The position numbers and the translations under genes are program-made. This document shows positions 53,913 to 62,830 of a stretch of DNA of 64,000 bases, piece after piece. The notes beneath the pieces are model-generated. The model ran no database searches. It was not told the DNA's origin and worked only from the letters and a program-made list of their open reading frames with translations. Numbering within the stretch: position 1 is the first letter of the stretch; each line of letters begins with the position of its first letter. This DNA is from Ferrovibrio sp041906005 (GTDB taxonomy: Bacteria; Pseudomonadota; Alphaproteobacteria; Ferrovibrionales; Ferrovibrionaceae). The DNA is taken from contig NZ_JAYRJY010000001.1 in NCBI RefSeq assembly GCF_041906005.1, forward strand, positions 2,790,001 to 2,854,000. The letters run 5' to 3'.

Positions 53913-54380
53913 TCAGAGGATCGTCGGGTTCGGGGCGTCGCCGTAAACGGCCTTCGGATCGAAGGTTTTTTCTGTCTCTTCGTAGGTCAGTTCCACCGGT
54001 TTGCCGGTTTCCGGCTGGCCGGTCGGCACCGAGCGGTAGAAACAGGAGCGGTAGCCGACATGGCAGGACGCGTCGCCCACCACCCGCACGCGCAGCCAGA
54101 CGGCGTCCTGGTCGTCGTCGATCCGCATCTCGACTACCTTTTGCACTAGGCCCGAGCTGGCGCCCTTGTGCCACAGCACCTTCCGGCTGCGGCTGTAGTA
54201 ATGCGCCTCGCCGGTTTCGATGGTGCGTTTCAGGGCTTCGGCGTTCATGTAGCCCAGCATCAGCACCTCGCCGGTATCGGCCTGGGTGGTGACGCAGGGC
54301 AGCAGGCCTTCGGCATCGAATTTCGGTGCCAGTTCGTTGCCTTCCTCGACCTGTTCCACACTGATGCGATTGGCGAACAC
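53913..54380 (-). CDS. hisI: Phosphoribosyl-AMP cyclohydrolase HisI
   Basis: A 155-residue HisI, which opens the purine ring in the third step of histidine synthesis. LMLGYMNAEALKRTIETGEAHYYSRSRKVLWHKGASSGLVQKV is the signature, DDDQDAVWLRV supplies the Mg-binding Asp, and CHVGYRSCFYR the zinc Cys. No other his genes lie beside it. A terminator follows. Confidence 0.96.
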   Translation of the reverse strand: MFANRISVEQVEEGNELAPKFDAEGLLPCVTTQADTGEVLMLGYMNAEALKRTIETGEAHYYSRSRKVLWHKGASSGLVQKVVEMRIDDDQDAVWLRVRVVGDASCHVGYRSCFYRSVPTGQPETGKPVELTYEETEKTFDPKAVYGDAPNPTIL

Positions 54381-54499
54381 GGGCTTAACTCCTGTGGCGG
54401 CCGGGGCTGGGCGCCGCGCCGGCCGGATTGCTCTTGCGAGAATGGCCGTTATATATCGTTGGGGGCGGGCTCCATCAAGCCGAGCCGCCCGGAAAGCCC

Positions 54500-54958
54500 A
54501 TGCTGAACGCCCTGTATAACGAGAAAATCCTTAATTTTGCGGCACATATCGGCCAGACCGAGCCCCTGGCCGCGCCTGATGCCACGGTCACGCACCACAG
54601 CCCGCTCTGCGGCAGCCGGATTACGGTCGAACTGGCCCTGGGACCGGATGGCCGGGTGACCGACTATGGCCAGCAGGTGCGGGCCTGCGCCCTCGGGCAG
54701 GCCTCCGCCTCGATCTTTGGCCGGCATGTGGTGGGGCAGGATGCCGCCACCCTGCGCCAGTTGAATGGCATCATGCGGGCCATGCTGAAGGAAAATGGTC
54801 CGCCGCCCGGCCCGGATTTCGCCGGCGGGGCGTTCGCGGATCTGGAAGTGCTGGTGCCGGTGCGCGAACACAAGGCGCGGCACAATGCCGTGTTGCTGCC
54901 CTTCGAGGCCGTGGTGAAAGCGCTGGACCAGATCGAGGCGGCGCGCCTGAAAACCTGA
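54500..54958 (+). CDS. IscU/NifU-like iron-sulfur scaffold protein
   Basis: A 152-residue protein with the IscU fold: LYNEKILNFAAHIGQ, THHSPLCGSRITVELALGPDGRV, and VRACALGQASASIFGRHVVG. Two of the three usual scaffold Cys are visible (in LCGS and RACAL); the third is absent, so cluster assembly may differ. The ATG at 54500 has GGAAAG upstream; the open frame reaches 54428. It converges with sufE with a gap of 3 bp, which suggests a link with sulfur transfer. Confidence 0.85.
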   Translation: MLNALYNEKILNFAAHIGQTEPLAAPDATVTHHSPLCGSRITVELALGPDGRVTDYGQQVRACALGQASASIFGRHVVGQDAATLRQLNGIMRAMLKENGPPPGPDFAGGAFADLEVLVPVREHKARHNAVLLPFEAVVKALDQIEAARLKT

Positions 54959-54961
54959 CGC

Positions 54962-55387
54962 CTAGGCGGCTTTCAGTTCGGCCTCGGCCACTCCCCGGAT
55001 CAGGGCGATCATGCCGTTCAGGCCGTTGATCCGGTTTGAGGTGATGTTCTCCCATACGCCGATGCGCTGCAGGAAATCCGGCGGATTGTCCACGATCTCG
55101 CGCGGCGTGCGGCCGGAATAGACTTTCAGCAGCAGGGCGATCAGGCCCGCCACGATCTCGGACTCGCTGCTGGCCTGGTAATAGACGCGGCCGTCGCGTG
55201 CCTCGCCATGCAGCCAGGCGCGGTTGATGCATCCCTTCACGCGCCATTCGTCGGTGCGGAGATGATCGGGATAGGGCGGCAGGGCGCGGCCGAGATCGAT
55301 CAGGAAACGGTAGCGGTCCATCCAGTCGTCGAAGACGCTGAAATCGGCAACGATCTCTTCCTGGATGTCCTTGATGCTTTCGCTCAT
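54962..55387 (-). CDS. sufE: SufE-family sulfur acceptor protein
   Basis: A 141-residue SufE. DIQEEIVADFSVFDDWMDRYRFLIDLGRALP is the N-terminal signature, VKGCINRAWL holds the persulfide-carrying Cys, and GLIALLLKVYSGRTPREI and FLQRIGVWENITSNRINGL are the helical blocks. It accepts sulfur from SufS and passes it to cluster assembly. The ATG overlaps the cysS stop by four bases, so it is second in a cysS-sufE transcript. Confidence 0.95.
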   Translation of the reverse strand: MSESIKDIQEEIVADFSVFDDWMDRYRFLIDLGRALPPYPDHLRTDEWRVKGCINRAWLHGEARDGRVYYQASSESEIVAGLIALLLKVYSGRTPREIVDNPPDFLQRIGVWENITSNRINGLNGMIALIRGVAEAELKAA

Positions 55388-56763
55388 GACGCCACCCGCC
55401 AGCTCGTCTGGCCGGCTTTATCTTCCAGCAGAATGCCGCGCGCGGCCAGTTGATCGCGGATGCGATCCGATTCCGCCCAGTCCTTGCGGGCGCGGGCGGC
55501 CTTGCGGGCCTCGATCAGGGCCTCGATCTCGGCCACATCGATATCGGCCGTCACCTCGCCCTTCAGCCACGTGGCCGCATCCTGCTGCAGCAGGCCCAGC
55601 AGCCAGCCGGCAGCCAGCAATTCACCCTTCAGGCGAGCCTGTTCGGCCGGCTCGGTCGCCTTGTTGGCGGCATTGGCGATCTGGTGCAACTCGGCCAGTG
55701 CCTTGGGCGTGTTCAGATCGTCGGCCAGGGCGGCGATGAAGGCTTCCGGTGCTCGATTGGCGGATGCCTTCACATCCTTGAGGGCATCCAGCGCGCGGTA
55801 CAGCCGGTCGAGCTGCGCCTTGGCTTCGCGCAGGCCGGCTTCGGTCCAGTCCAGCGGCTGGCGGTAATGCGCCGACAGCAAGGCGAGCCGGATCGCCTCG
55901 CCCGGCGCCTGCTTCAGCAGCTCATGCACCAGCAGCACGTTGCCGAGCGATTTCGACATCTTCTCGGATTCGATATTCACAAAGCCGTTATGCATCCAGT
56001 AGCGGCTGAACAGCTTTCCGCCATGGGCGCAGGTGCTCTGGGCGATCTCGTTTTCATGGTGCGGGAAGATCAGATCATGTCCGCCGCCATGGATGTCGAT
56101 GGTGCCTGCGCCGAGATTCTGCTCGATCATCGCCGAGCATTCGATATGCCAGCCCGGCCGGCCGCGACCCCACGGGCTGTCCCAGCCCGGCAGATCTGAC
56201 GGCGAGGGTTTCCACAGCACGAAATCGGCCGGATCGCGCTTGTAGGGCGCCACGTCGACGCGGGCGCCGGCAATCATGTCGTCGCGGTCGCGGCCTGACA
56301 GGCGGCCATATTCGGCAAACGACGGCACGTTGAAGAGGACATGGCCTTCGGCTTCATAGGCATGGCCATTGGCGATCAGGCGCTCGACCATGCCGATGAT
56401 GGCGCCGATATGCTGGGTCACCTTCGGTTCGATCCGCGGTGGCAGGGCGCCCAATGCCGCCATGTCCTGGCTGTAGACCTGATGATAGCGTTCGGTGATG
56501 GTGCCGATCGGCACATTCTCGGCCTTGGCGGCGGCGTTGATCTTGTCGTCCACGTCGGTGACGTTGCGTACATAGATCACGTTCGGATAGGCCTGCTGCA
56601 ACAGACGGTACAGCGTGTCGAACACCACCACGGGGCGCGCGTTGCCGATATGGGCGTAATTGTAAACGGTAGGGCCGCAGACATACATCGTCACCCGCTG
56701 CGGATCCTGCGGGACGAAAGGCTCTTTCTGTCGGGTGAGGGTATTGTAAATCTGTATCTGCAT
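55384..56763 (-). CDS. cysS: Cysteinyl-tRNA synthetase
   Basis: A 459-residue class I synthetase. CGPTVYNYAHIGNARP holds the zinc Cys and the HIGH-type motif, HNGFVNIESEKMSKSLGN the KMSKS motif, and the C-terminal helical domain follows. It charges tRNA-Cys. It precedes sufE on the same strand. The start is conserved (MQIQIYNTLTRQKEPF). A strong GC-rich hairpin separates it from flgL. Confidence 0.97.
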   Translation of the reverse strand: MQIQIYNTLTRQKEPFVPQDPQRVTMYVCGPTVYNYAHIGNARPVVVFDTLYRLLQQAYPNVIYVRNVTDVDDKINAAAKAENVPIGTITERYHQVYSQDMAALGALPPRIEPKVTQHIGAIIGMVERLIANGHAYEAEGHVLFNVPSFAEYGRLSGRDRDDMIAGARVDVAPYKRDPADFVLWKPSPSDLPGWDSPWGRGRPGWHIECSAMIEQNLGAGTIDIHGGGHDLIFPHHENEIAQSTCAHGGKLFSRYWMHNGFVNIESEKMSKSLGNVLLVHELLKQAPGEAIRLALLSAHYRQPLDWTEAGLREAKAQLDRLYRALDALKDVKASANRAPEAFIAALADDLNTPKALAELHQIANAANKATEPAEQARLKGELLAAGWLLGLLQQDAATWLKGEVTADIDVAEIEALIEARKAARARKDWAESDRIRDQLAARGILLEDKAGQTSWRVAS

Positions 56764-56811
56764 GGCCGGACCTGTCCAGAGGCCGGACTATAGGCAAAGC
56801 TGCCTGAATCG

Positions 56812-56849
56812 CAACCGGCCGGCGGGTGATTCTGCCCGCCGGCCGGTTG
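56812..56849 (-). terminator. Strong GC-rich hairpin after flgL
   Basis: CAACCGGCCGGCGGG (56812-56826) and CCCGCCGGCCGGTTG (56835-56849) form a perfect 15-bp stem with an 8-base loop. It lies just after the flgL stop. No T tract follows on the minus strand, so it may act as a Rho-assisted or insulator hairpin. Confidence 0.6.
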
Positions 56850-56872
56850 GAAATCCGCCAAATACGCCCGCG

Positions 56873-57913
56873 TTACCGCAGGTAGTTGACCAGAGACAGG
56901 CTCAGGCTGTCGCGCGTGATCACGTAGCTGGCCTCCAGCGAGGTCTGCAGGTTCTTGATGTTCACCGATACCTCGGCGATGTCCACATTCTCGATCCTGC
57001 CGATGCGGGTCCGCACCACGTCGAGCGAGCGGTTATGCCGGTCCATCACCTCGTTCAACTGCTGCTGCTTGTAGCCGTTGCGCGACGCAATAGTCTTCAA
57101 TTCCGTGATGGCGGTGGCAAGCTGGGTGCGGGCGTCGTCGACACGGGCCTGATAGTTCGCCGGAGCAGTGGTGACGTCGGCGGTTGCGTCGCGGAAACGG
57201 ATCAGCGAGTCGACCAGCCGCTGAAACCCTGTTTCCGCCGCGGCGACACCATAGGTGACCTGCTCGTTGTCATCGGAATACAGGGTCACGCCGTTGGCGT
57301 TGTATTTGTTCGCCATGGTGCCGCCGGTAGACAGCAGGAAGGTGCCCGCCGCATAAGGCGCCGGCGGATAAGCGCCGGCCGCGGCGGCCGGCACGAAGGG
57401 CACCGGGTAGCCACCACCACCGGGAACCGCGCCTGCAGCATAGGCCGTCGCCACGGCCGATAGCTGGCCGTTGATCGGGTTGATGGTGTAATCCGTGCCG
57501 CCAAACAGGAAACGGTCACCATCCTTGGTCTGCAACAGCGAGCCGACGCGATCGAGCAGCACGTTAGCCTGGGTGCGCGGCGAGGATGTGGTGGCGAAGA
57601 ACGCATCGCGGTTCTTCAGCATCGTGTCCTGCGCCTCGGTGGCGATATCGATGATTTCCTCGATGGTCACGGCATACAGGTTGACGCGGTTCTGCGCCGT
57701 CTGCACACCAGACATGTAATTGGTGACGGTGCCCAGCTCAGACTTGAGCTGCCCCAGTTCAAGGGCGCGCTGTGACACGCCGATCAGACCGTCGGCATAA
57801 CGGCCAGAGCCCAGCTGCTGGTTCTGCTTTGCCAGCTGCTGATTCAGCAGGCGGATGCTGCGGGTCACTTCAAGTTGGGTGGCGAACTGAGTGTTACCGG
57901 TTACGGCGACCAT
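56873..57913 (-). CDS. flgL: Flagellar hook-associated protein FlgL
   Basis: A 346-residue flagellin-family protein that joins the hook to the filament. The N-terminal helix has VTRSIRLLNQQLAKQNQQLGSGRYADGLIG, the C-terminal helix has ENVDIAEVSVNIKNLQTSLEASYVITRDSLSLSLVNYL. The middle contains an Ala/Gly/Pro-rich insertion (about residues 165-200). It ends the flgE-flgK-flgL transcript, 2 bp after flgK. Confidence 0.92.
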   Translation of the reverse strand: MVAVTGNTQFATQLEVTRSIRLLNQQLAKQNQQLGSGRYADGLIGVSQRALELGQLKSELGTVTNYMSGVQTAQNRVNLYAVTIEEIIDIATEAQDTMLKNRDAFFATTSSPRTQANVLLDRVGSLLQTKDGDRFLFGGTDYTINPINGQLSAVATAYAAGAVPGGGGYPVPFVPAAAAGAYPPAPYAAGTFLLSTGGTMANKYNANGVTLYSDDNEQVTYGVAAAETGFQRLVDSLIRFRDATADVTTAPANYQARVDDARTQLATAITELKTIASRNGYKQQQLNEVMDRHNRSLDVVRTRIGRIENVDIAEVSVNIKNLQTSLEASYVITRDSLSLSLVNYLR

Positions 57914-57915
57914 GG

Positions 57916-59331
57916 TTACCTCCCGATATTCACGAGTTCATCGAACATTGCCGTGACCGTGTTCATCACATTGGCCAGAGCGGCGTAATTGTTCTGCAGG
58001 ACCTGCAATTGAGCCAGTTCGTCGTCGATATTCACGCCGGTCAGGTTGCGCAGCTTCTGATCGAGGGTGTGCTGCTGGCGTTCGGCGGTATCGCGCCCGG
58101 ATTCGTTATCCGACGCCATCCGCGCGTGATAGGCCAGAACGCCGTTGATCAGACCGAAGATGTTCACGCTGGTGATGGTGAGGCCGTTGGGGTCGGTCGC
58201 GGAACGATTGATCTGGGCGGCCGTGAGCGTGGTATTGCGCATGGCCTGCTGAACGGTGCCGGCCACTGCGGGGTTGACGTTGGCCGGAGTGGCGACCAGG
58301 GCCGGATCGACGACAATCTTTCCGGCTTCATCTGGCGGCGCGGCCAGCGCGGCACTGTAGTTGAAGAAATTCGCGCCATAGGCTGTGTTCACCACGGTCA
58401 CGAGATTGGCGGCGAAGCTATCGAGCTGGTTGAAGTATTTCGACAGCACGGCAACATTCGGATCGGCCGATGCCAGACCAGCCGCGGTATTGTCCAGATA
58501 GTTCAGCGAAGCGCGGATCGAGCCGTTCAGGAAGCCCTGGTTCAGGTTGTCGGTGCCGCCCTGCAGGAAGATGCCGGGCGGGATGCCTGTGGCCTGGTAT
58601 TCGAATTGCTGCGCGACTGTACCAACGACCTGCACGCCGCCATCGGTATAAACGAACAGTTCGCCGCGATCGTTGACCACAGTGCGGATGCCGATTTTGT
58701 CGGCCAGTTTGGCCACTTCCTGATCGCGCAGATCCTCCAGGTCGCCAATCGGGTTGTTACCGGCGAGTTGCGATGTGATCTGGACATTCAGCTTGGCGAT
58801 CTGCAGAGCCGCTTCATTGACGATCTGGACATCGGTGGTGAGATGTTCCTGGGCGCGGGTCTGCAATTCCGATTGCAGGCTGTTCAGGCGGCGGATTTCC
58901 GCGGCCAGTTCCATGCCACGCTGCACCACCAGGCTGCGGGTCGCGGTGTCTTCCGGCGTGGCTTCCAGGGTTTTCCAGGCATCCTCGAAACGCGTCATCA
59001 TCGCCAGCAGGGTCGGCTGTTCGCCGGTGGTGTTGGTGGCGTCGAGCGTTTCCGCCAGTTCCTTGGTGTAGTTGAGCTGGCGGTCCAGCTGGCCGTAATC
59101 GGCGGTGATACGGTACAGGTCCTGCTGGATTTCCGGCGCGGCGACGCGGGTGATCTGGGAAATCAGCGCCGCTTGCGGCAGGCCCTCGGCCACGGGTGAG
59201 GTAAGGGTGGTGACCTTGCGGCTGTAATTCGGATTCTGGGCGTTCGCGACGTTGCCCGAAACGATACGGGTCTGCTGCTGCAGCGTCTGCAGGCCGATGA
59301 CTGCGGTATTGAGAGCGGCGCTGAGCGACAT
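57916..59331 (-). CDS. flgK: Flagellar hook-associated protein FlgK
   Basis: A 471-residue protein. MSLSAALNTAVIGLQTLQQQTRIVSGNVANAQNPNYSRKVT is the N-terminal rod-type signature, and the C-terminal LTGVNIDDELAQLQVLQNNYAALANVMNTVTAMFDELVNI is the matching coiled-coil. It forms the first hook-filament junction. It is 57 bp from flgE and 2 bp from flgL. Confidence 0.94.
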   Translation of the reverse strand: MSLSAALNTAVIGLQTLQQQTRIVSGNVANAQNPNYSRKVTTLTSPVAEGLPQAALISQITRVAAPEIQQDLYRITADYGQLDRQLNYTKELAETLDATNTTGEQPTLLAMMTRFEDAWKTLEATPEDTATRSLVVQRGMELAAEIRRLNSLQSELQTRAQEHLTTDVQIVNEAALQIAKLNVQITSQLAGNNPIGDLEDLRDQEVAKLADKIGIRTVVNDRGELFVYTDGGVQVVGTVAQQFEYQATGIPPGIFLQGGTDNLNQGFLNGSIRASLNYLDNTAAGLASADPNVAVLSKYFNQLDSFAANLVTVVNTAYGANFFNYSAALAAPPDEAGKIVVDPALVATPANVNPAVAGTVQQAMRNTTLTAAQINRSATDPNGLTITSVNIFGLINGVLAYHARMASDNESGRDTAERQQHTLDQKLRNLTGVNIDDELAQLQVLQNNYAALANVMNTVTAMFDELVNIGR

Positions 59332-59388
59332 GGGTTACATCCTTTCCGGTAGTGACCGCCGGACCGGGTGGTCCAGCGGTCAGACCGG

Positions 59389-60729
59389 TTAGCGGCGGAT
59401 ATTAATGGTTTCCTGCAGCAGTTCGTCGGCGGCGGTGATCAGCCGGGCATTGGCCGAGTAGGTGCGCTGGGCGACGATCAGCTTGGAGAATTCCTCCGCG
59501 ATATCGACGTTGGAGCCTTCGATGGCGGCCGACACATAGTCGCCGGCACCGCTGGCGCCCGACTGCGACAGCACGGCGGAGCCTGAGCTGGGCGTTTCCA
59601 CGAAGGCATTGCCGGCCACGCGGTCAAGCTCGGTCGGATCGCGGAAGCGCGCCACCGGGATCTGGTAGAACTGCTTCACGTTGCCGTTGTCGAAGGTGAC
59701 CGAGACGAAGCCGTCCTGGTCGATGCTCAGGTTCTTGAAGTTGCCCTGCGGCACGCCGTTCTGGCTGAAATTGTTCAGCGTCAGGGTATCGCCGGCATAT
59801 TGCGTGGTGCCGATCGAGTTGCCGAAGGACCCCAGATCGAGGCGCAGGTTCTGGGCGCCCGAGCCGAAGTTGACGCTGAAGGAAAACGAGGCGTCATCAT
59901 CGACGGCAGCGGCGGTGCTGCCGGTGAAACCTACGACGCTGCCGAGGGAGGAAATCGTACCCGGGCTGACGGTGGTGCCGCCAACCGTGCCGCCAAAGGC
60001 GACGGTCGCCGGACCGAAGATCGAGGTACCTGTGGCGCCCGGCGAGGTCACCTGCAATTCCCAGGTATTGGCGCCGATGCGGGTCCATTCCAGGTTCAGC
60101 GTACGGGCATTGCCCAGGGAGTCGAAGATCTGGATCGAAGAGAGCGGCAGGGTGGCCGGAATGGTGCCCGTCGAGGTCACTGCGTTGGAAGGCAGATTGG
60201 CCGCATAGTCCACCGTGCTGGTCGCCACCGGGGCATCCAGCAGGTTGGACACGCGCACTTCCTCGGTGGCCGAACTGTCGACCACGCCGGTGACCGGATC
60301 GATCGGCCAGCCGCGCAGGAAGTAGCCCGACGAGTTCACCAGGTAACCGTCATTGTTCTGGTTGAAGTCGCCGACGCGGGTGTAATACGAGGTCGTCTCG
60401 AAAGTCGGCAGGCCGGTGGCCTGATCGTTGCCGTTTTTCTTCGAGACCGGAATGAAGCCGCCGCCGACAAGGGCAACCGAGGTGGTTGAGTTCACCTGCT
60501 GGATCGCGCCCTGGGCATTGTTGGCGAAGAAGGGCTGGTTCAGTGCGCCGCCGGGCGAGTGGGTGTTGGCTTGGGCGCTGGACTGGGTGACCAGCGTCTG
60601 GAAGCGTGATTCCACCTTCTTGTAGCCGATGGTGCCCGCATTCGCGACGTTGTCGGAAATGTAGCTGATCGCCGTCGACTGGCCGTTCAGGCCGGTAATC
60701 GAGGTCTGCAAAGAACCACTGATCGTCAT
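59389..60729 (-). CDS. flgE: Flagellar hook protein FlgE
   Basis: A 446-residue protein. GSLQTSITGLNGQSTAISYISDNVANAGTIGYKKVESRF is the N-terminal rod/hook signature, and the C-terminus GSNVDIAEEFSKLIVAQRTYSANARLITAADELLQETINIRR is typical. It is the main hook subunit. The ATG at 60729 is set by AGGAGG upstream and by homology; the open frame extends to 60774. A consensus sigma-54 promoter lies 41 bp upstream. Confidence 0.94.
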   Translation of the reverse strand: MTISGSLQTSITGLNGQSTAISYISDNVANAGTIGYKKVESRFQTLVTQSSAQANTHSPGGALNQPFFANNAQGAIQQVNSTTSVALVGGGFIPVSKKNGNDQATGLPTFETTSYYTRVGDFNQNNDGYLVNSSGYFLRGWPIDPVTGVVDSSATEEVRVSNLLDAPVATSTVDYAANLPSNAVTSTGTIPATLPLSSIQIFDSLGNARTLNLEWTRIGANTWELQVTSPGATGTSIFGPATVAFGGTVGGTTVSPGTISSLGSVVGFTGSTAAAVDDDASFSFSVNFGSGAQNLRLDLGSFGNSIGTTQYAGDTLTLNNFSQNGVPQGNFKNLSIDQDGFVSVTFDNGNVKQFYQIPVARFRDPTELDRVAGNAFVETPSSGSAVLSQSGASGAGDYVSAAIEGSNVDIAEEFSKLIVAQRTYSANARLITAADELLQETINIRR

Positions 60730-60769
60730 AACACTGCCTCCTGGCTCGAAACCGATTTGCCAGGGTAGG

Positions 60770-60785
60770 AGCAAGCCGCGTGCCA
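60770..60785 (-). promoter_or_regulatory. Sigma-54 promoter of flgE operon
   Basis: On the minus strand TGGCACGCGGCTTGCT (60785-60770) is a perfect match to TGGCACR-N4-TTGCW: the -24 element TGGCAC and the -12 element TTGCT. It lies 41 bp before the flgE ATG, as expected for class III flagellar genes with RpoN and a flagellar activator. Confidence 0.88.
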
Positions 60786-60929
60786 GTTCGAAATATTGTG
60801 GCTAACGTATTATTATTTCAGGGCTTTTCATAATATTTCGGGAAACGGTAAACGCGGCAGCTTCTGCCGGGGGGCGTCAAAGGGGCGGTAAGTCCCGGCA
60901 GAAATTGCCGGGCAGGAACAGGGAAAGGA

Positions 60930-61508
60930 TCAGCCCCGGTTCAGGCCGGGAACCCATAATACGTCAGCCTCGCCGTCGTTATTGGCGTGGCGGCTGGCGA
61001 CGAACAGATGGTCTGACAGGCGGTTGATATAGCTGAGCGCCGCCGGATTGATCCGCTCGGCATCCTGCAGGGCGGTGATCAGCCGTTCGGCCCGACGCAC
61101 GATGGTCCGGGCCAGATGCAGATAGGCTGCCGCCGGGTTGCCGCCGGGCAGTACAAAAGACGTGAGCGGGCTGAGCCGGGCATTCATGGCGTCGATTTCC
61201 GCCTCCAGCCGGTCGACCTGAACCTGGGCCACCCGCAGGGGTGGCCTGCGGCGAGGGTCTTGTTCATCTTCTTCCGGGGTACAGAGGTCGGCGCCCAGAT
61301 CGAACAGGTCGTTCTGGACCCGTGACAGCATGCCGTCCAGATCGGTGCCGGCGGTATGCAGGCGGGCCAGGCCGATGGCGGCATTGGCTTCGTCGACCGC
61401 GCCATAGGCTTCCACCCGCAGGTCATGCTTGGGCACCCGCTCGCCATTGCCCAGCGAGGTCATGCCCTTGTCGCCGCCGCGGGTATAGATCTTGTCCAGC
61501 TTGACCAT
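60930..61508 (-). CDS. PduO-type cob(I)alamin adenosyltransferase
   Basis: A 192-residue ATP:corrinoid adenosyltransferase of the PduO/MMAB type. MVKLDKIYTRGGDKGMTSLGNGERVPKHDLRVEAYGAVDEANAAIG is the ATP-binding signature, LPGGNPAAAYLHLARTIVRRAERL carries the active-site Arg, and INRLSDHLFVASRHAN closes the helical bundle. It makes adenosylcobalamin. It follows the HIG1-like gene by 9 bp on the same strand. Confidence 0.94.
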   Translation of the reverse strand: MVKLDKIYTRGGDKGMTSLGNGERVPKHDLRVEAYGAVDEANAAIGLARLHTAGTDLDGMLSRVQNDLFDLGADLCTPEEDEQDPRRRPPLRVAQVQVDRLEAEIDAMNARLSPLTSFVLPGGNPAAAYLHLARTIVRRAERLITALQDAERINPAALSYINRLSDHLFVASRHANNDGEADVLWVPGLNRG

Positions 61509-61517
61509 GACCGGATC

Positions 61518-61715
61518 TCAGTTCCGGAAGGCGAAGCTCGCCACCGCGATCAGGATGATGGCGATGAACTGCAGCAGGATGCGCCAGCGCATCAGCAGGT
61601 TGGAATAGGATCGGTTGAATTGCCCGCCGCGGAACAGGGCATAGATGCCCACGCACAGCACCAGGAAGGTGGCGACGGCAAAAACCGGGATCAGGGCGTT
61701 GATGAATCCTTGCAT
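61518..61715 (-). CDS. HIG1-like twin-transmembrane protein
   Basis: A 65-residue protein with two membrane helices: ALIPVFAVATFLVLCVGIYALF (about residues 5-26) and LLQFIAIILIAVASFAF (about 46-62), joined by RGGQFNRSYSNLLMRWRI, a loop similar to the HIG1 domain (SNxLMRxRV). HIG1 proteins assist cytochrome oxidase. The ATG at 61715 starts right at the first helix; the open frame begins at 61751. It precedes the adenosyltransferase. Confidence 0.8.
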   Translation of the reverse strand: MQGFINALIPVFAVATFLVLCVGIYALFRGGQFNRSYSNLLMRWRILLQFIAIILIAVASFAFRN

Positions 61716-61915
61716 GGGGCAAGGATATAGCGCCCGGCAGGGCAGGTCCAACCGTCAGGCCGCCGGCCGGCGCGGCAATGCGTCGCGGCGATATCTGGGC
61801 ATGGCACCGCTGGGATGCTGCCGGGGACATTGTCTGGGGGCCTGGAACAGGGCCGAGGCAGAGGAGGCAAATACCCCTGGCCGGCGGCGATCGCCAATCC
61901 TATCCTTCAAAGATC

Positions 61916-62746
61916 ATGGCACGAACCGATCCCCGTAATACCGCCCATTTCTGGCTATCCCGGACCGTACCGGGCCTGAGCCTGCTTCAGGCCGACTTCA
62001 CGGCCCATGATTATGCCCCCCACAGCCACGACGCTCTGGTCATCGCGGTGACCGAGGCGGGCGGGGCGGAATTTACCAGCCGCGGCCGCACCGAGGAGGC
62101 GCGGGATAATGTCCTTCTGGTCTTCAATCCAGACGAGCCCCATTCCGGCCGCATGGCCCACAGCCGGCGCTGGCGCTATCGCTCCCTGTATCTGGAACGG
62201 GAGGCGCTGACGGAGGTCGGCCGCCTGGTGGGGGCTGACGGTATGCCCTACTTCGCCGACAACCTGTATGGCGATGCCGACCTGATCGCCGCCTTCAGCA
62301 GGCTGCATGCCGAGCTGGAGCAGGAGGGGGATGACCTGCGGCGGCAGGGCATGCTGGCTGAGTGTTTCGGTACGCTGCTCGGTCGCCACAGCGGCATCCG
62401 GCATGGCATTGCCGGCGGGCCGCGCGACCACATCCTGTTTCGCCGGCTGCGTCCGGTTCTGCTGGATCGTTTCGCCGAGCCTCTCACCCTGGAAGATCTG
62501 GCCGGCCCTCTGGGTCTGACGCCGTTCCAATTGATCCGGTTGTTCCGGCGCGTAACCGGATTGACGCCTCACGCCTATCTGACGCAGATCCGGTTGCGGG
62601 CTGCCCTTCGACTTCTGAAAAACCAAACCCCCATTGCCGATGTGGCCCTGACCGTGGGCTTTTTTGACCAGAGCGCGCTGACCAAGCATTTCAAACGGGC
62701 TTTCGGGATTACGCCGCGGCAGTATCTTGCAGCCCATTTGGGCTGA
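61916..62746 (+). CDS. AraC-family transcriptional regulator
   Basis: A 276-residue regulator. Residues 10-110 form a cupin-type sensor domain (FTAHDYAPHSHDALVIAVTEAGGAEF, VLLVFNPDEPHSG), and residues 180-276 the double helix-turn-helix (EPLTLEDLAGPLGLTPFQLIRLFRRVTGLTPHAYLTQIRLRAALRLLKNQTPIADVALTVGFFDQSALTKHFKRAFGITPRQY). The ATG at 61916 is set by homology; the open frame starts at 61778. The neighbouring AlaX and EamA genes may be its targets. Confidence 0.93.
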   Translation: MARTDPRNTAHFWLSRTVPGLSLLQADFTAHDYAPHSHDALVIAVTEAGGAEFTSRGRTEEARDNVLLVFNPDEPHSGRMAHSRRWRYRSLYLEREALTEVGRLVGADGMPYFADNLYGDADLIAAFSRLHAELEQEGDDLRRQGMLAECFGTLLGRHSGIRHGIAGGPRDHILFRRLRPVLLDRFAEPLTLEDLAGPLGLTPFQLIRLFRRVTGLTPHAYLTQIRLRAALRLLKNQTPIADVALTVGFFDQSALTKHFKRAFGITPRQYLAAHLG

Positions 62747-62830
62747 AGAGCGCCGCGCGCAATTTTAGCCAATAAGGCCACCACCTGGCTTTGGCATCCT
62801 CCGGTCCGTAGGCGGACTCCAGGAGAGGCG

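Noticed and set aside
57772..59199. A 475-codon open frame opposite flgK and flgL
   Set aside because: Antisense artefact across two genuine flagellar genes, with no motif or ribosome site.
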